A DNA stretch of 64,000 bases from an uncultured Acidobacteriaceae bacterium (GTDB lineage Bacteria; Acidobacteriota; Terriglobia; Terriglobales; Acidobacteriaceae), in assembly GCA_903842065.1 (NCBI GenBank), contig CAIMKZ010000093.1, forward strand, positions 124,001 through 188,000. The letters run 5' to 3'. The position numbers were made by a program, and so were the translations under genes. The notes under the pieces are model-generated. The model searched no databases and was not told the DNA's origin. It was given only the letters and a program-made list of their open reading frames with translations. This document shows positions 8,809-16,350 of the stretch, one piece after another (positions within the stretch are counted from its first letter, which is position 1; every line of letters begins with the position of its first letter).

Positions 8809-9525
8809 CTAGCGGATCGGCGCTGCCGTTCCGGTGGCCGGGGACCCTGCCGCGGGCTCGCCCGGCTGCAACGGCGGAAGCGGCTGGCCCACGTCTACGA
8901 TCGTCACTTTGATCAGTTTGACCGGTGAATAAGGCTTGTCGTTCGAGTCCCGGGGGACTGCTGTGATGGCCTTGACCACCGCTATGCTTGCGTCGTCGCA
9001 CTGGCCAAAGAGCGAGTAGCCCTGGTTCAGGGTGGGATAGGCCTCTTCGGTAACGAAGAACTGGCTCCCGTTGGTGTTCGGGCCGGAGTTGGCCATCGCC
9101 AGCCGGCCGGGACGGTCGAAGTTCAGGTTAGGATCCTTCTCGTCCTTGAAGTCGTAGCCCGGCGAGAACAATCCACTGCCGCTCGGGTCGCCGCCCTGGA
9201 TCATGAACCCGGGAATCACGCGGTGAAAGGTGGTGCCGTTATAGAGCGGCTTGCCGTGCTGCACCTTATTGGTCGCCGCGTCGAGCCAGTCCTGTGTGCC
9301 GTTTGTGAGCCGGATGAAATTCGACGTGGCCAGCGGCGCCTGCCGCTGGTAGAACTGGCAGGTGATCCGCCCCATCGAGGTATCGAGCACCGCAAGGGCT
9401 CCGTTGGGGATCGTGGCGACGGGCGCGTCAGGCAGGTCTTCAAGCTTTTGCTGGGACGAAGCGGGCAGAGTAAGCGCGGTGGCGCAAACAAGAGCGAAAA
9501 TGGCGAGTCTGGTTCTGTTCATCAT
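8809..9525 (-). CDS. Secreted cyclophilin-type peptidyl-prolyl cis-trans isomerase
   Basis: The 238-residue protein has two adjacent ATGs at 9525 and 9522; neither has a strong ribosome site. A signal peptide (LAIFALVCATALTLPASSQ) precedes a cyclophilin domain at about residues 40-205. That domain shows YNGTTFHRVIPGFMIQGGDPSGSG, LAMANSGPNTNGSQFFV and FGQCDD, which include the active-site Arg and Phe/Gln positions. The role is periplasmic proline isomerisation during protein folding. The C-terminus is Pro/Gly/Ala-rich. It lies 115 bases upstream of the S41-family gene on the same strand, so co-transcription is possible. Confidence 0.92.
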   Translation of the reverse strand: MMNRTRLAIFALVCATALTLPASSQQKLEDLPDAPVATIPNGALAVLDTSMGRITCQFYQRQAPLATSNFIRLTNGTQDWLDAATNKVQHGKPLYNGTTFHRVIPGFMIQGGDPSGSGLFSPGYDFKDEKDPNLNFDRPGRLAMANSGPNTNGSQFFVTEEAYPTLNQGYSLFGQCDDASIAVVKAITAVPRDSNDKPYSPVKLIKVTIVDVGQPLPPLQPGEPAAGSPATGTAAPIR

Positions 9526-9845
9526 GGCGACTTTGAGAGTAAAACATCTCCCCTCGACTCTCAACCCTCCATCGACACAGGGCCTGTCTGTCTCCCGCTC
9601 CATCCGCCTCTACCGGAGCCGGAATCGCGGTCTGTGGAGCCCGCACGGCTGCCCGCGGCATCGCAGCCGGCACGCTGGTTCCAGAGGCGCGGCGAGGCAG
9701 TATGGATGTGCTGCTTGCATGGACCGAGGAGTGTGAACAGGCGCTCAGCTTCTGAGCCGAAAGAAGTAGTTCGCGGCTTGGCCCGGATGTAAAAAGCCTG
9801 CCGGACCCTAAGGGCCCGACAGGCTGGTTTCACTTCCAATCCGCT
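9526..9845. other. Non-coding stretch between cyclophilin and anti-sigma genes
   Basis: No open frame here has codon usage or a ribosome site that supports a gene. The stretch holds the terminator at 9791-9825 and a small hairpin near 9731-9750 (GCTCAG/CTGAGC). The rest should contain the promoter of the cyclophilin gene, which I cannot place. Confidence 0.5.
9791..9825 (-). terminator. Intrinsic terminator of the sigma/anti-sigma operon
   Basis: The inverted repeat AGCCTGCCGGACCC / GGGCCCGACAGGCT has two mismatches and a 3-base loop. On the minus strand it runs into TTTTT. It lies about 20 bases beyond the anti-sigma stop. Confidence 0.85.
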
Positions 9846-10094
9846 TTACGATGTGCTCCGTTTCACCTGTGCACAGCGATCCATGATGTTCTGGTGCAAC
9901 CGGTCCCTGAGCGAGGTCGGAAACTCGACGATCTCGTGGCACTGGAAAATTTGAATGGTCTGCTTGGTGGTGTTGACGACCACTTCGCAGTGCCCACACT
10001 TGTGGATGTGGCGCTCGATCCGCTCGCGGGTCTCCGCGGCAAAGCTCTCGTCGATCACCTCGTCGAGCATAGAGAGGAATTCCGTACACTTCAT
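9846..10094 (-). CDS. Zinc-finger (zf-HC2) anti-sigma factor, soluble
   Basis: The 82-residue protein starts at ATG 10094 behind AGGATGACAAG. The signature H29-x3-C33-xx-C36 (HIHKCGHC) is the zinc-binding anti-sigma motif. No transmembrane segment follows, so this is a cytoplasmic rather than membrane-anchored member. It sits 10 bases after the ECF sigma gene on the same strand and its ribosome site overlaps the sigma gene's end. It should bind that sigma factor and release it on a signal, possibly redox given the zinc-Cys site. It is much shorter than sensor-domain anti-sigma factors. Confidence 0.85.
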   Translation of the reverse strand: MKCTEFLSMLDEVIDESFAAETRERIERHIHKCGHCEVVVNTTKQTIQIFQCHEIVEFPTSLRDRLHQNIMDRCAQVKRSTS

Positions 10095-10104
10095 CTTGTC
10101 ATCC

Positions 10105-10767
10105 TCACTTTCCCGACGGGGACGAGCCCCGCTTGGCATTCAGATTGAGCGTCCCGTCGGGACGCCGGAAGTACTTGCTCAGCCGTTCGCGCAGTTGCAG
10201 GCGCGCCCTGAGGAGCCTCGATTTGACGGCAGGCACGCTGAGTCCCAGCGCCTCGGCCGTCTCCTCGGTAGAGAGGTTCTCCACGTCCCTGAGCACAAAC
10301 ACAACCCGGAAGCCGCGGGGAAGACCCTGAATGGTCTTGGTCAGGATCTCGGTCAGCTCGGTGTTGCCGTAGTTCTGCTCGGGACTGGGAGACCAGTCTG
10401 CGAAGTCGCGGGGAACGAACCCCTCTTCGGTCTCGATGTCGTCGTCCATCGATACCGTCTTGGCGGTGCGCCGTTTTCTCAGGCGCATCAGGCTTTCGTT
10501 GACTGCGATCCGCACTAGCCATGTGTAAAATTTCGAGTTCCCCTGAAACTGGTCGAGCTTCTCGTAGGCTTTCAGAAACGCGTCCTGGGTCACGTCTTCG
10601 GCATCTTCGCGGTTCTGCGTGATGTGCTGCGCAATCCGGAAGACCTGCCGCTCGTACTTGCGGACCAGCGTGTCATAGGCCGCAAGATCACCCCCACGGA
10701 CCCGTTCAACCAGGGCCAGATCGGGATGCGGCTCGTTTTCTACTGCTGGAGATTGGATGGTCTGCAT
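10105..10767 (-). CDS. ECF-family RNA polymerase sigma factor (RpoE-like)
   Basis: The 220-residue protein is assigned ATG 10767; the ribosome site is poor and an upstream start is possible. Region 2 shows YDTLVRKYERQVFRIAQHIT, then DAEDVTQDAFLKAYEKL and FYTWLVRIAVNESLMRLRKRR. Region 4 shows LPRGFRVVFVLRDVENLSTEETAEALGLSVPAVKSRLLRAR. A charged linker (MDDDIETEEGF) separates the two. It directs transcription of a regulon under control of the adjacent anti-sigma factor, with which it forms an operon. ECF factors often activate their own promoter, but I could not identify a matching motif upstream. Confidence 0.93.
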   Translation of the reverse strand: MQTIQSPAVENEPHPDLALVERVRGGDLAAYDTLVRKYERQVFRIAQHITQNREDAEDVTQDAFLKAYEKLDQFQGNSKFYTWLVRIAVNESLMRLRKRRTAKTVSMDDDIETEEGFVPRDFADWSPSPEQNYGNTELTEILTKTIQGLPRGFRVVFVLRDVENLSTEETAEALGLSVPAVKSRLLRARLQLRERLSKYFRRPDGTLNLNAKRGSSPSGK

Positions 10768-10945
10768 GGTGTTTGGTTGCGGAAATTCTTTCCCGCAGCC
10801 GATATACAGGCACGGGAACCGCAAGGATGAGTGTAATGGACTCACCTGCCGCAATCAAAACACGCAGCCTGTCTTGTCTCACGTGCGATATGCAGGAACC
10901 AAGAAGGGAACCGGTAATTGGGCCGGATCGGTCTAGAGTGGAGAT

Positions 10946-13273
10946 ATGGATTTGTCGCACGGTTTTCTAAGTCGTCGGGCCCTTACCGGACTGGTGTTGA
11001 CTGTTCTGCTCATCTCAGGGGCTGGAACGGTCCACTCGCAGTCATCCCGCAGTACTTCCAAGCCCAGCGCCACAACGAAGAAGAAGGCCGTTACGCCGGC
11101 GAAGAAGAAGGCAAATCCTTCGAAGGCCAGCACGGCCCACGCTGCGCGTTCGGCTCGTCTCCGTCAGGCGTTTGTTGAGTCGAAAGAGCTGCGGCCGATG
11201 GCTCAGCAACTGGCGACGCTGCGCACACCCGAAGCTTATGCCGGAGTTGCAGCCTATGCCCGCAAGCACACAGGCGAAGCGACCGGCGCGGCCTATCTCG
11301 CATTGGGCTATGCCTATCTGAACGACCACAAGTACTCCGACGCGATCGACAACCTCGACAAGGCCCGCAAGAACAGCGAAGACCTCGGCGACTTTGCCGA
11401 CTTCCTTGCCGCGCAGGCCGAGCACGATTCAGGAAACTACAAGGCTGCCGAGGATATCCTCAACGGATTCACCGCGCGCTATCCGGACAGCATCTTTGTG
11501 TCCAGAGTGCCGGAGATTGAGGCCGCATCTCTGCTCGCCATCGGCAACATAAGCCGCGCGCGCGCCGTGCTGGACGCCGTGGCAAACACAAGGTCCGCGG
11601 ATCGGCCCGGGTATCTTCTCGAGCAGGGCCAGGTGGACGCAGCGCTGGGCGAGAAACTCTCAGCTATCGTCATGTTCAAACGTCTGCTCTTCAATCATCC
11701 TCTCGCCACTGAAGCGGGCGTGGCGCGCCAGCGGATCAACGAACTTGGCGGGGACAACGTACTTACCGTTACCGAGCTGCGCGGGCTCGGCGACACGTTC
11801 TATAACGCCGGCCGCTACAACGACGCCGCCGACATGTACCACGCCGTGCTGGCGCGCGGCTCGGGGCTTGCCGCTGGGGACCGCAACAGCATTGCAGTAG
11901 CAGAAGCCGGCTGCGACCTGAAGCTCAAGCGGCTGACCGAGGGCCGCGCCAAAGATCTGGCCGACACTTCTGACGAGAACGGCGCGCGCCGGCTCTACCT
12001 GCTGATGGAGCTGGCCCGGAACCGCGACGACCAGAGCGCGCAGCGCCGCCTCGTCGAGGAGATGGAGTCCCGCTTCCCGCATAGCCCGTGGCTGGCCGAG
12101 GCGCTTTTTTCGAGCGGCAATATGTACCTGCTCAAGCGCGACTACGCGAACGCGATCGCCTACTACGGCTACCTGGCCGACCAATTCCCCGGACACAAAT
12201 ACGCTCCAGCGGCGCACTGGCGTGCCGGATGGCTGGCCTATCGCGGGGGGCAATATTCTGACGCCGCGCTGCGCTTCGACGCACAGATCAAGAACTATCC
12301 CAAGGCTACCGAGACTGTGGCCGCCATCTACTGGCGGGGGCGCATCTACGAGACCCAGGAGCACGCTCCGGCCCAGGCCGCGGCCGACTACCGGGCCATC
12401 CTGCGCGCCTATCCGCACTTCTTCTACGCCCAGATGTCGAAGCTGCGGCTGACCGCGATGGGCCGCTCGGCGTCGGTCTCTTCGGCGACCGAAGAGGCAC
12501 GGTTGCAGAGCCTTCAGCCTCAGCCCGAGCTGAAGCTGGACGATGCCGCTCCGGCCGAAAGCGCGCAGCTCGCCAAGGCACGGCTGCTGGCCAACGCCGG
12601 GCTGAACGACTACGTCTCAGAGCAGATCAAGTCCGATCCCGAGGCTTCCGGCTGGGGCTCGCTGGTCGAGGCACAAATCTACGATTCCTTCGACGACTCC
12701 TTCCATGCGTTGCGGGCCATGAAGCGGGCGCTGCCCAGCGCCTCGAGTTCATCGATCGGCGCCATTCCGCTCACCTACTGGCGGATACTATTTCCCAAGC
12801 CGTGGTGGGAGACGGTCAAGGCCGAGTCCTTCAAGAACAATCTCGACCCGTATCTGGTTGTCTCTCTTATCCGCCAGGAGTCGGAGTTCAACCCCGGCGC
12901 GGTGTCGCGCGCCGGCGCCTGCGGCCTGATGCAGATGCTGCCCGCGGTGGGCAAAACGATGGCCGGCGAGACGGGGATGAAGAACTTTCAGACCTTCCAG
13001 CTCTTCAACCCGGAGACGAATATCAAGCTCGGCATCCGCTACCTGCGCCAGATGGTGGACCGGTTCGGCGGCGTGGACGAGTACGCTCTGGCGGCCTACA
13101 ACGCGGGCGAGAGCCGCGTCGCGGATTGGCAGTCTGCGGGGCCGTATTCGGGCATCGACGAGTTTGTGGAGTCGATTCCGTTTACCGAGACCCGGGAGTA
13201 CGTGCAGGCGATTCTGCGCAACGAGGAGACGTACAAGGCGCTGGACGCCTACGGGAGCCAGAAGACCCGATAG
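10946..13273 (+). CDS. Lytic transglycosylase (SLT domain) with TPR repeats
   Basis: The 775-residue protein starts at ATG 10946 behind GTGGAGAT. A signal peptide covers residues 10-32 (LTGLVLTVLLISGAGTVHSQ), then a Lys/Ala/Ser/Thr-rich linker to about 70. A long superhelical TPR region runs to about 600 with several ALGYAYLNDHKYSDAIDNLDKA-like units. The C-terminal Slt domain has the catalytic Glu in LIRQESEFNP (E645), GLMQMLP, and the late AAYNAGESRV motif. It cleaves peptidoglycan glycan strands in the periplasm to give anhydromuropeptides, like E. coli Slt70. It is divergent from the sigma-factor gene. Confidence 0.93.
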   Translation: MDLSHGFLSRRALTGLVLTVLLISGAGTVHSQSSRSTSKPSATTKKKAVTPAKKKANPSKASTAHAARSARLRQAFVESKELRPMAQQLATLRTPEAYAGVAAYARKHTGEATGAAYLALGYAYLNDHKYSDAIDNLDKARKNSEDLGDFADFLAAQAEHDSGNYKAAEDILNGFTARYPDSIFVSRVPEIEAASLLAIGNISRARAVLDAVANTRSADRPGYLLEQGQVDAALGEKLSAIVMFKRLLFNHPLATEAGVARQRINELGGDNVLTVTELRGLGDTFYNAGRYNDAADMYHAVLARGSGLAAGDRNSIAVAEAGCDLKLKRLTEGRAKDLADTSDENGARRLYLLMELARNRDDQSAQRRLVEEMESRFPHSPWLAEALFSSGNMYLLKRDYANAIAYYGYLADQFPGHKYAPAAHWRAGWLAYRGGQYSDAALRFDAQIKNYPKATETVAAIYWRGRIYETQEHAPAQAAADYRAILRAYPHFFYAQMSKLRLTAMGRSASVSSATEEARLQSLQPQPELKLDDAAPAESAQLAKARLLANAGLNDYVSEQIKSDPEASGWGSLVEAQIYDSFDDSFHALRAMKRALPSASSSSIGAIPLTYWRILFPKPWWETVKAESFKNNLDPYLVVSLIRQESEFNPGAVSRAGACGLMQMLPAVGKTMAGETGMKNFQTFQLFNPETNIKLGIRYLRQMVDRFGGVDEYALAAYNAGESRVADWQSAGPYSGIDEFVESIPFTETREYVQAILRNEETYKALDAYGSQKTR

Positions 13274-13360
13274 AGCATTTTCGATTCACATGTTGACATC
13301 GCGGCAACGTGCAAGCCACTCGACTGCCAGGTTCCTGTGAAGAGCAGAATCGAAAATGCT
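13274..13360. repeat. 87-bp element bounded by 14-bp inverted repeats
   Basis: The arms at 13274-13287 and 13347-13360 are perfect complements separated by 59 bases. It directly abuts the stop codon of the SLT gene. It could be a terminator-like structure or the remains of a small mobile element. Confidence 0.6.
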
Positions 13361-13930
13361 GTAGCCGCAGCCCCGCGTTCACTCCGAATGAGAGTTATGG
13401 CCCCCCTCCCCCCCCGGGGGGGGGATATGAATGAGTCATTGATCGATTGTTTTCAATAGTCTAGGGGGTTGATATCAAGCCTAAAATCCTTTTTTTCAGC
13501 GATTTAAGATCTTCGGTCATGAAAGCAAAGGCTTTGTCCCAGCTTCAAACAGGTATTACGCCGCCTGTTCAACGTTGCAGTCCGAGACGAACATCAGACC
13601 AGTCCGCCACCTGGTACCAGTATGCCGATTTTGTGGAAATAACCGGCAAGTTAGTCAGGTAAATTTCAGGGGCATTTAGTTTTGCCTGCCTCCTCTGCGG
13701 TCTCTGCCTTCCGGGCTGATTTCCGATCCTCGGAATCCGCCTCGTCACGGCATTTGCAGGATTGTCATTTGACTCCGGCTGCCGGTTACGTCCACACTGT
13801 TTGCAACCGGACGCGCCCTGTGAGGTCACGGGAAGAGAAGAGCGCGGCTGGGAGCCGTTTTTCATCTGTTGTTTCAAAGAACACGGGTCCAGGACTCTGG
13901 GCCTTGCCAACACGCAACGTGGAGGGCAGG
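13274..13930. other. 657-base gene-free stretch with inverted repeat and homopolymer palindrome
   Basis: No convincing gene. A 14-bp perfect inverted repeat (AGCATTTTCGATTC at 13274-13287 and its complement at 13347-13360) begins at the transglycosylase stop. At 13401-13424 there is a run of C6-T-C8-G9. The part from 13425 to 13560 is noticeably more AT-rich than the neighbouring genes. The last 200 bases lead into the small gene at 13931 and should hold its promoter. Confidence 0.5.
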
Positions 13931-14209
13931 ATGAACGCGATTACGACGAACGCCGAACTATTATTCCTCGAAGAGTGGGTTCCCGAACGGATGGATCCGG
14001 GCACGGTCTTCATGCTCGAGAACCAGTCGCGCATGGGCGTGGAAGGCAACCCCTATGTGGCGGTGATGAGCTGCCCGCGTTGTGGGACGATGGGGCTGAT
14101 CACGCGCTTGCAGTTGTTTAACGGCGAGACGATGATCTGCGGCGGCGATGTGTGCTCGGCCGAGTACCGGCTGGACGGGGAGAAGATTGTGTTCCGGGCG
14201 GTGCAGTAG
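13931..14209 (+). CDS. Small conserved-looking protein with paired Cys motifs
   Basis: I do not recognise the family. The ATG at 13931 is preceded by GGAGGGCAGG, a strong ribosome site, so the longer upstream frame is rejected. The 92-residue product has an acidic N-terminus (LFLEEWVPERMDPGTVFML). A CPRCG knuckle lies around residues 49-53 and a CGGDVC knuckle about 27 residues later, which suggests a zinc-ribbon-like fold. It has no signal peptide or membrane segment. It stands alone between non-coding stretches. A nucleic-acid or protein-binding role is only a guess. Confidence 0.75.
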   Translation: MNAITTNAELLFLEEWVPERMDPGTVFMLENQSRMGVEGNPYVAVMSCPRCGTMGLITRLQLFNGETMICGGDVCSAEYRLDGEKIVFRAVQ

Positions 14210-14270
14210 TTAGAAGCTGGCTTTTAGCTTCTAGCCTCTAGCTGTTTGGTGGCGGGTTTGGTGATGTGGA

Positions 14271-14306
14271 ATCCCAGGTGCCCGAGTGCGAGGCACCTGG
14301 GGCAGC
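14271..14306. repeat. Family A palindromic repeat, copy 2
   Basis: CCCAGGTGCC (14273-14282) and GGCACCTGGG (14292-14301) pair around CGAGTGCGA. The trailing GCAGCC and TTGTGGTTGGTTGA are shared with other copies. A separate small hairpin of AGAAGCT/AGCTTCT lies just upstream at 14213-14233. Confidence 0.8.
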
Positions 14307-14368
14307 CGAGTCTTGTGGTTGGTTGACCTTCCGGAATCAGGGCTATCCTTCTGGCTGGTGAATCCGAT

Positions 14369-14394
14369 TTGGCATATACTTATGTATATGCCAA
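14369..14394. promoter_or_regulatory. Palindromic operator of the VapBC module
   Basis: TTGGCATATAC and its exact complement GTATATGCCAA are separated by TTAT, giving an 11-bp perfect inverted repeat 17 bases before the antitoxin start. VapB antitoxins bind such palindromes to autoregulate. The AT-rich core may overlap the -10 region. Confidence 0.75.
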
Positions 14395-14411
14395 CCGCGC
14401 GGAGGTGAGCC

Positions 14412-14642
14412 ATGGCGTCCACGGCAAAGATCTTCTGGAACAACAGGTCGCAGGCGGTGCGCCTGCCTAAGGAGTTCCAGTTCTCGACGACCGAGGTCTA
14501 CATCCGCAAGGAGGGGGACAGCGTAGTGCTGTCGCCGCGGCCGAAGGACTTTTCGGCGTATCTCAAATCGCATCCGGTAGCATCCGAGGACTTCATGAAA
14601 GACGTCGAGGACCTTCCCCTCGAAGAGCGGGACTTCGGATGA
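14412..14642 (+). CDS. vapB: VapB-type antitoxin (AbrB/SpoVT fold)
   Basis: The 76-residue protein starts at ATG 14412 behind GGAGGTGAGCC. The N-terminal half (AKIFWNNRSQAVRLPKEFQF then EVYIRKEGDSVVLSPRP) is the swapped-hairpin DNA-binding fold of VapB/MazE-like antitoxins. The acidic C-terminus (EDFMKDVEDLPLEERDFG) would wrap around the toxin. It overlaps the PIN-toxin gene by ATGA at 14639-14642. The perfect palindrome at 14369-14394 is the likely autoregulatory site. Confidence 0.93.
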   Translation: MASTAKIFWNNRSQAVRLPKEFQFSTTEVYIRKEGDSVVLSPRPKDFSAYLKSHPVASEDFMKDVEDLPLEERDFG

Positions 14643-15040
14643 TTGCCTATATGCTCGACACCGACATCTGCTCGTATCTGATGCGGGACACAAGTCCGGC
14701 GCTCTTGCACAAGTTGCAAATTGTTCCTTCCAGTGCCGTCTGCATGTCGGCGATCACGCTCTCTGAGCTGTCGTTTGGAGTTGCCAACTCACGGCGCCGT
14801 GCCGAGATTCAATTGGCCCTCGACTTCTTGCTTCAGCACGTACAGGTGCTTGATTATCCGGCAGCGGCGGCTGTCGAGTATGGAGAGATTCGCGCGGCGC
14901 TAAAGGCCAAGGGCGCTCTTATCGGTCCCAACGATATGCTCATCGCCGCGCATGCGCGTTGCCTGGGACTCACGCTGGTCACAAATAATATGCGTGAGTT
15001 TAAGCGGGTGCCGGGTTTGAAGGTGGAGAACTGGGCGTAA
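14639..15040 (+). CDS. vapC: VapC-type PIN-domain ribonuclease toxin
   Basis: The 133-residue toxin is translationally coupled to the upstream antitoxin. PIN-domain acidic residues are visible as D7 (YMLDTDICSYL), E43 (TLSELSFGV) and D99 (GPNDMLIAAHA), with the TNNMREF segment near the end. Members cut tRNA or rRNA and need Mg2+. The length is typical of the family. A strong terminator follows 40 bases after the stop, so vapBC is a self-contained unit. Confidence 0.94.
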   Translation: MIAYMLDTDICSYLMRDTSPALLHKLQIVPSSAVCMSAITLSELSFGVANSRRRAEIQLALDFLLQHVQVLDYPAAAAVEYGEIRAALKAKGALIGPNDMLIAAHARCLGLTLVTNNMREFKRVPGLKVENWA

Positions 15041-15080
15041 GGGGAAGGCGCGAAGTTTCCCTTCCGAAATGAGCAGGCAG

Positions 15081-15120
15081 AAGGCCGATCCGCGTCCTTG
15101 GCGGGACGCGGATCGGCCTT
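15081..15120 (+). terminator. Intrinsic terminator of vapBC
   Basis: A 17-bp perfect stem (15081-15097 with 15104-15120) is followed by CAATATTTTTGG. The T run is offset but present. Confidence 0.8.
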
Positions 15121-15315
15121 CAATATTTTTGGTAGCTAACCCCAGATTGCGCCCTCGCCCGCTACGGCGGGCTCGGGCTTCATCCGGGGCTACTTTCCTG
15201 CGGCCCCTACGGGGCGCTTGTGCCGGCTGAAGCCGGGGTGATTTGCACGAAATCGAAGTAGGACCGGTGAGAGCAAAATTACGGCCGGTGGAGATTGGCA
15301 TGCTGAGAGTTGAGG

Positions 15316-15355
15316 TTTCCCAGGTGCCCGAGTGCGAGGCACCTGGGGCAGCCAA
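15316..15355. repeat. Family A palindromic repeat, copy 3
   Basis: CCCAGGTGCC (15319-15328) pairs with GGCACCTGGG (15338-15347) around CGAGTGCGA, the same core as copy 2. Upstream, 15136-15240 is another repeat-like GC-rich segment with nested hairpins (for example CCCGCTACGGCGGG and GGCCCCTACGGGGC), probably a different dispersed element. The whole stretch 15121-15399 has no gene. Confidence 0.75.
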
Positions 15356-15399
15356 GTCTGGTGGCGGGTGAGCCTTTCTCAGCTGAAGATGCTTTTGGC

Positions 15400-16152
15400 C
15401 TATTCGTCTTTCCACAGCGCGACGCCGCCGAGGATTCCGGTCTTGTTGGAGACGATCTTTGCGTTTTTGGGCAGGGCGATGGTGATCTTTTTAGTGTTGC
15501 CGCCGCCGATGTAGAGGTGGTCCCAGTTGAAGGTGTGGGCGGTCTGCTCGATGGCGATTGCGAGCAGCTTGTTCCACTGCTTCTTGCCGAAGCGGTCGAG
15601 GCCGCGGCGGCCGAGATGGTCCTCGTAGGTGCCGCTGCGCCAGGGATGGTGGCCGAGTTCAAGGCCCGGGCAGAGGTGGCCGTTGACGAAGAGCGACGAG
15701 CCCATGCCGGTACCGAGGGTGATCATCAGCTCGACTCCTTTGCCCTGGATTGCGCCGTAGCCCTGCACGGCAGCGTCGTTGGCTACGCGCACGGGGCGCT
15801 TCCAGCGCTTCTTCAACTCGGCGGCAAGAGGGAAGCCGATCCACTTGGGGTGGAGGTTGGCGGCAGTCCATGTTGAGCCCTGTTTGATGACGCCGGGAAA
15901 ACCTGCCGAGACGCGGTCGAACTTAGGCAGCTCTTTGGCGAGCTTGTCGAGACCCTTGAGCACGTTTACCGGCGTGGGGACTGCCGGTGTGGCGATGCGG
16001 ACGCGGTCGGAGATGGGATCTCCCGCGGCGTCGAGGAGCATGGCCTTGAGGCCCGAACCGCCAATGTCGATAGCCAGCGTGATGGGGCCGAGAGGGTGCG
16101 GCTTCTGGGGGGCAGCGGCGGGAGCTTTCGACTTCGGGGATTTGCGTTTCAC
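15400..16152 (-). CDS. ppgK: Polyphosphate glucokinase (ROK family)
   Basis: The 250-residue protein is assigned GTG 16152; no in-frame ATG lies near the N-terminus. A Lys/Pro/Ala-rich leader precedes the ATPase motif LAIDIGGSGLKAMLLD (about residues 26-41). Further kinase segments are AGFPGVI, VANDAAVQGYG and LGTGMGSSLFVNG. ELGHHPW is the ROK signature as seen in PpgK. The enzyme phosphorylates glucose using polyphosphate, and often ATP, in the cytoplasm. The ROK Cys cluster is absent, as is usual for PpgK. Confidence 0.9.
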   Translation of the reverse strand: MKRKSPKSKAPAAAPQKPHPLGPITLAIDIGGSGLKAMLLDAAGDPISDRVRIATPAVPTPVNVLKGLDKLAKELPKFDRVSAGFPGVIKQGSTWTAANLHPKWIGFPLAAELKKRWKRPVRVANDAAVQGYGAIQGKGVELMITLGTGMGSSLFVNGHLCPGLELGHHPWRSGTYEDHLGRRGLDRFGKKQWNKLLAIAIEQTAHTFNWDHLYIGGGNTKKITIALPKNAKIVSNKTGILGGVALWKDE

Positions 16153-16193
16153 GGTTGAATTGTAAACGGATGGGGTTGTGGGTGGGGGAAATT

Positions 16194-16230
16194 GGAGTTA
16201 GCGGAGTCAGCGGAGTCAGCGGAGTTAGGG
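16194..16230. repeat. Family C tandem 9-mer repeat, copy 1
   Basis: Four consecutive units of the type AGCGGAGTT/AGCGGAGTC lie between ppgK and the M3 peptidase gene. The 9-base period is clear by eye. Confidence 0.8.
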
Positions 16231-16251
16231 GTGGCGGGTTGGGGGGTGATC

Positions 16252-16290
16252 CTTCCCAGGTCTGAAAATCCAGACCTGGGGCACCCAGAG
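16252..16290. repeat. Family A palindromic repeat, copy 4
   Basis: CCCAGGTCTG (16255-16264) pairs with CAGACCTGGG (16271-16280), then GCACCC and TTGTGGTTGGTTGA. The arm bases differ from copies 1-3 but stay complementary, which indicates that the pairing is maintained. Confidence 0.8.
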
Positions 16291-16350
16291 TTGTGGTTGG
16301 TTGAGAACCCACAAGCCTTGATGGTGGGTGAAGAGTAGCGGGTTGAGGGT

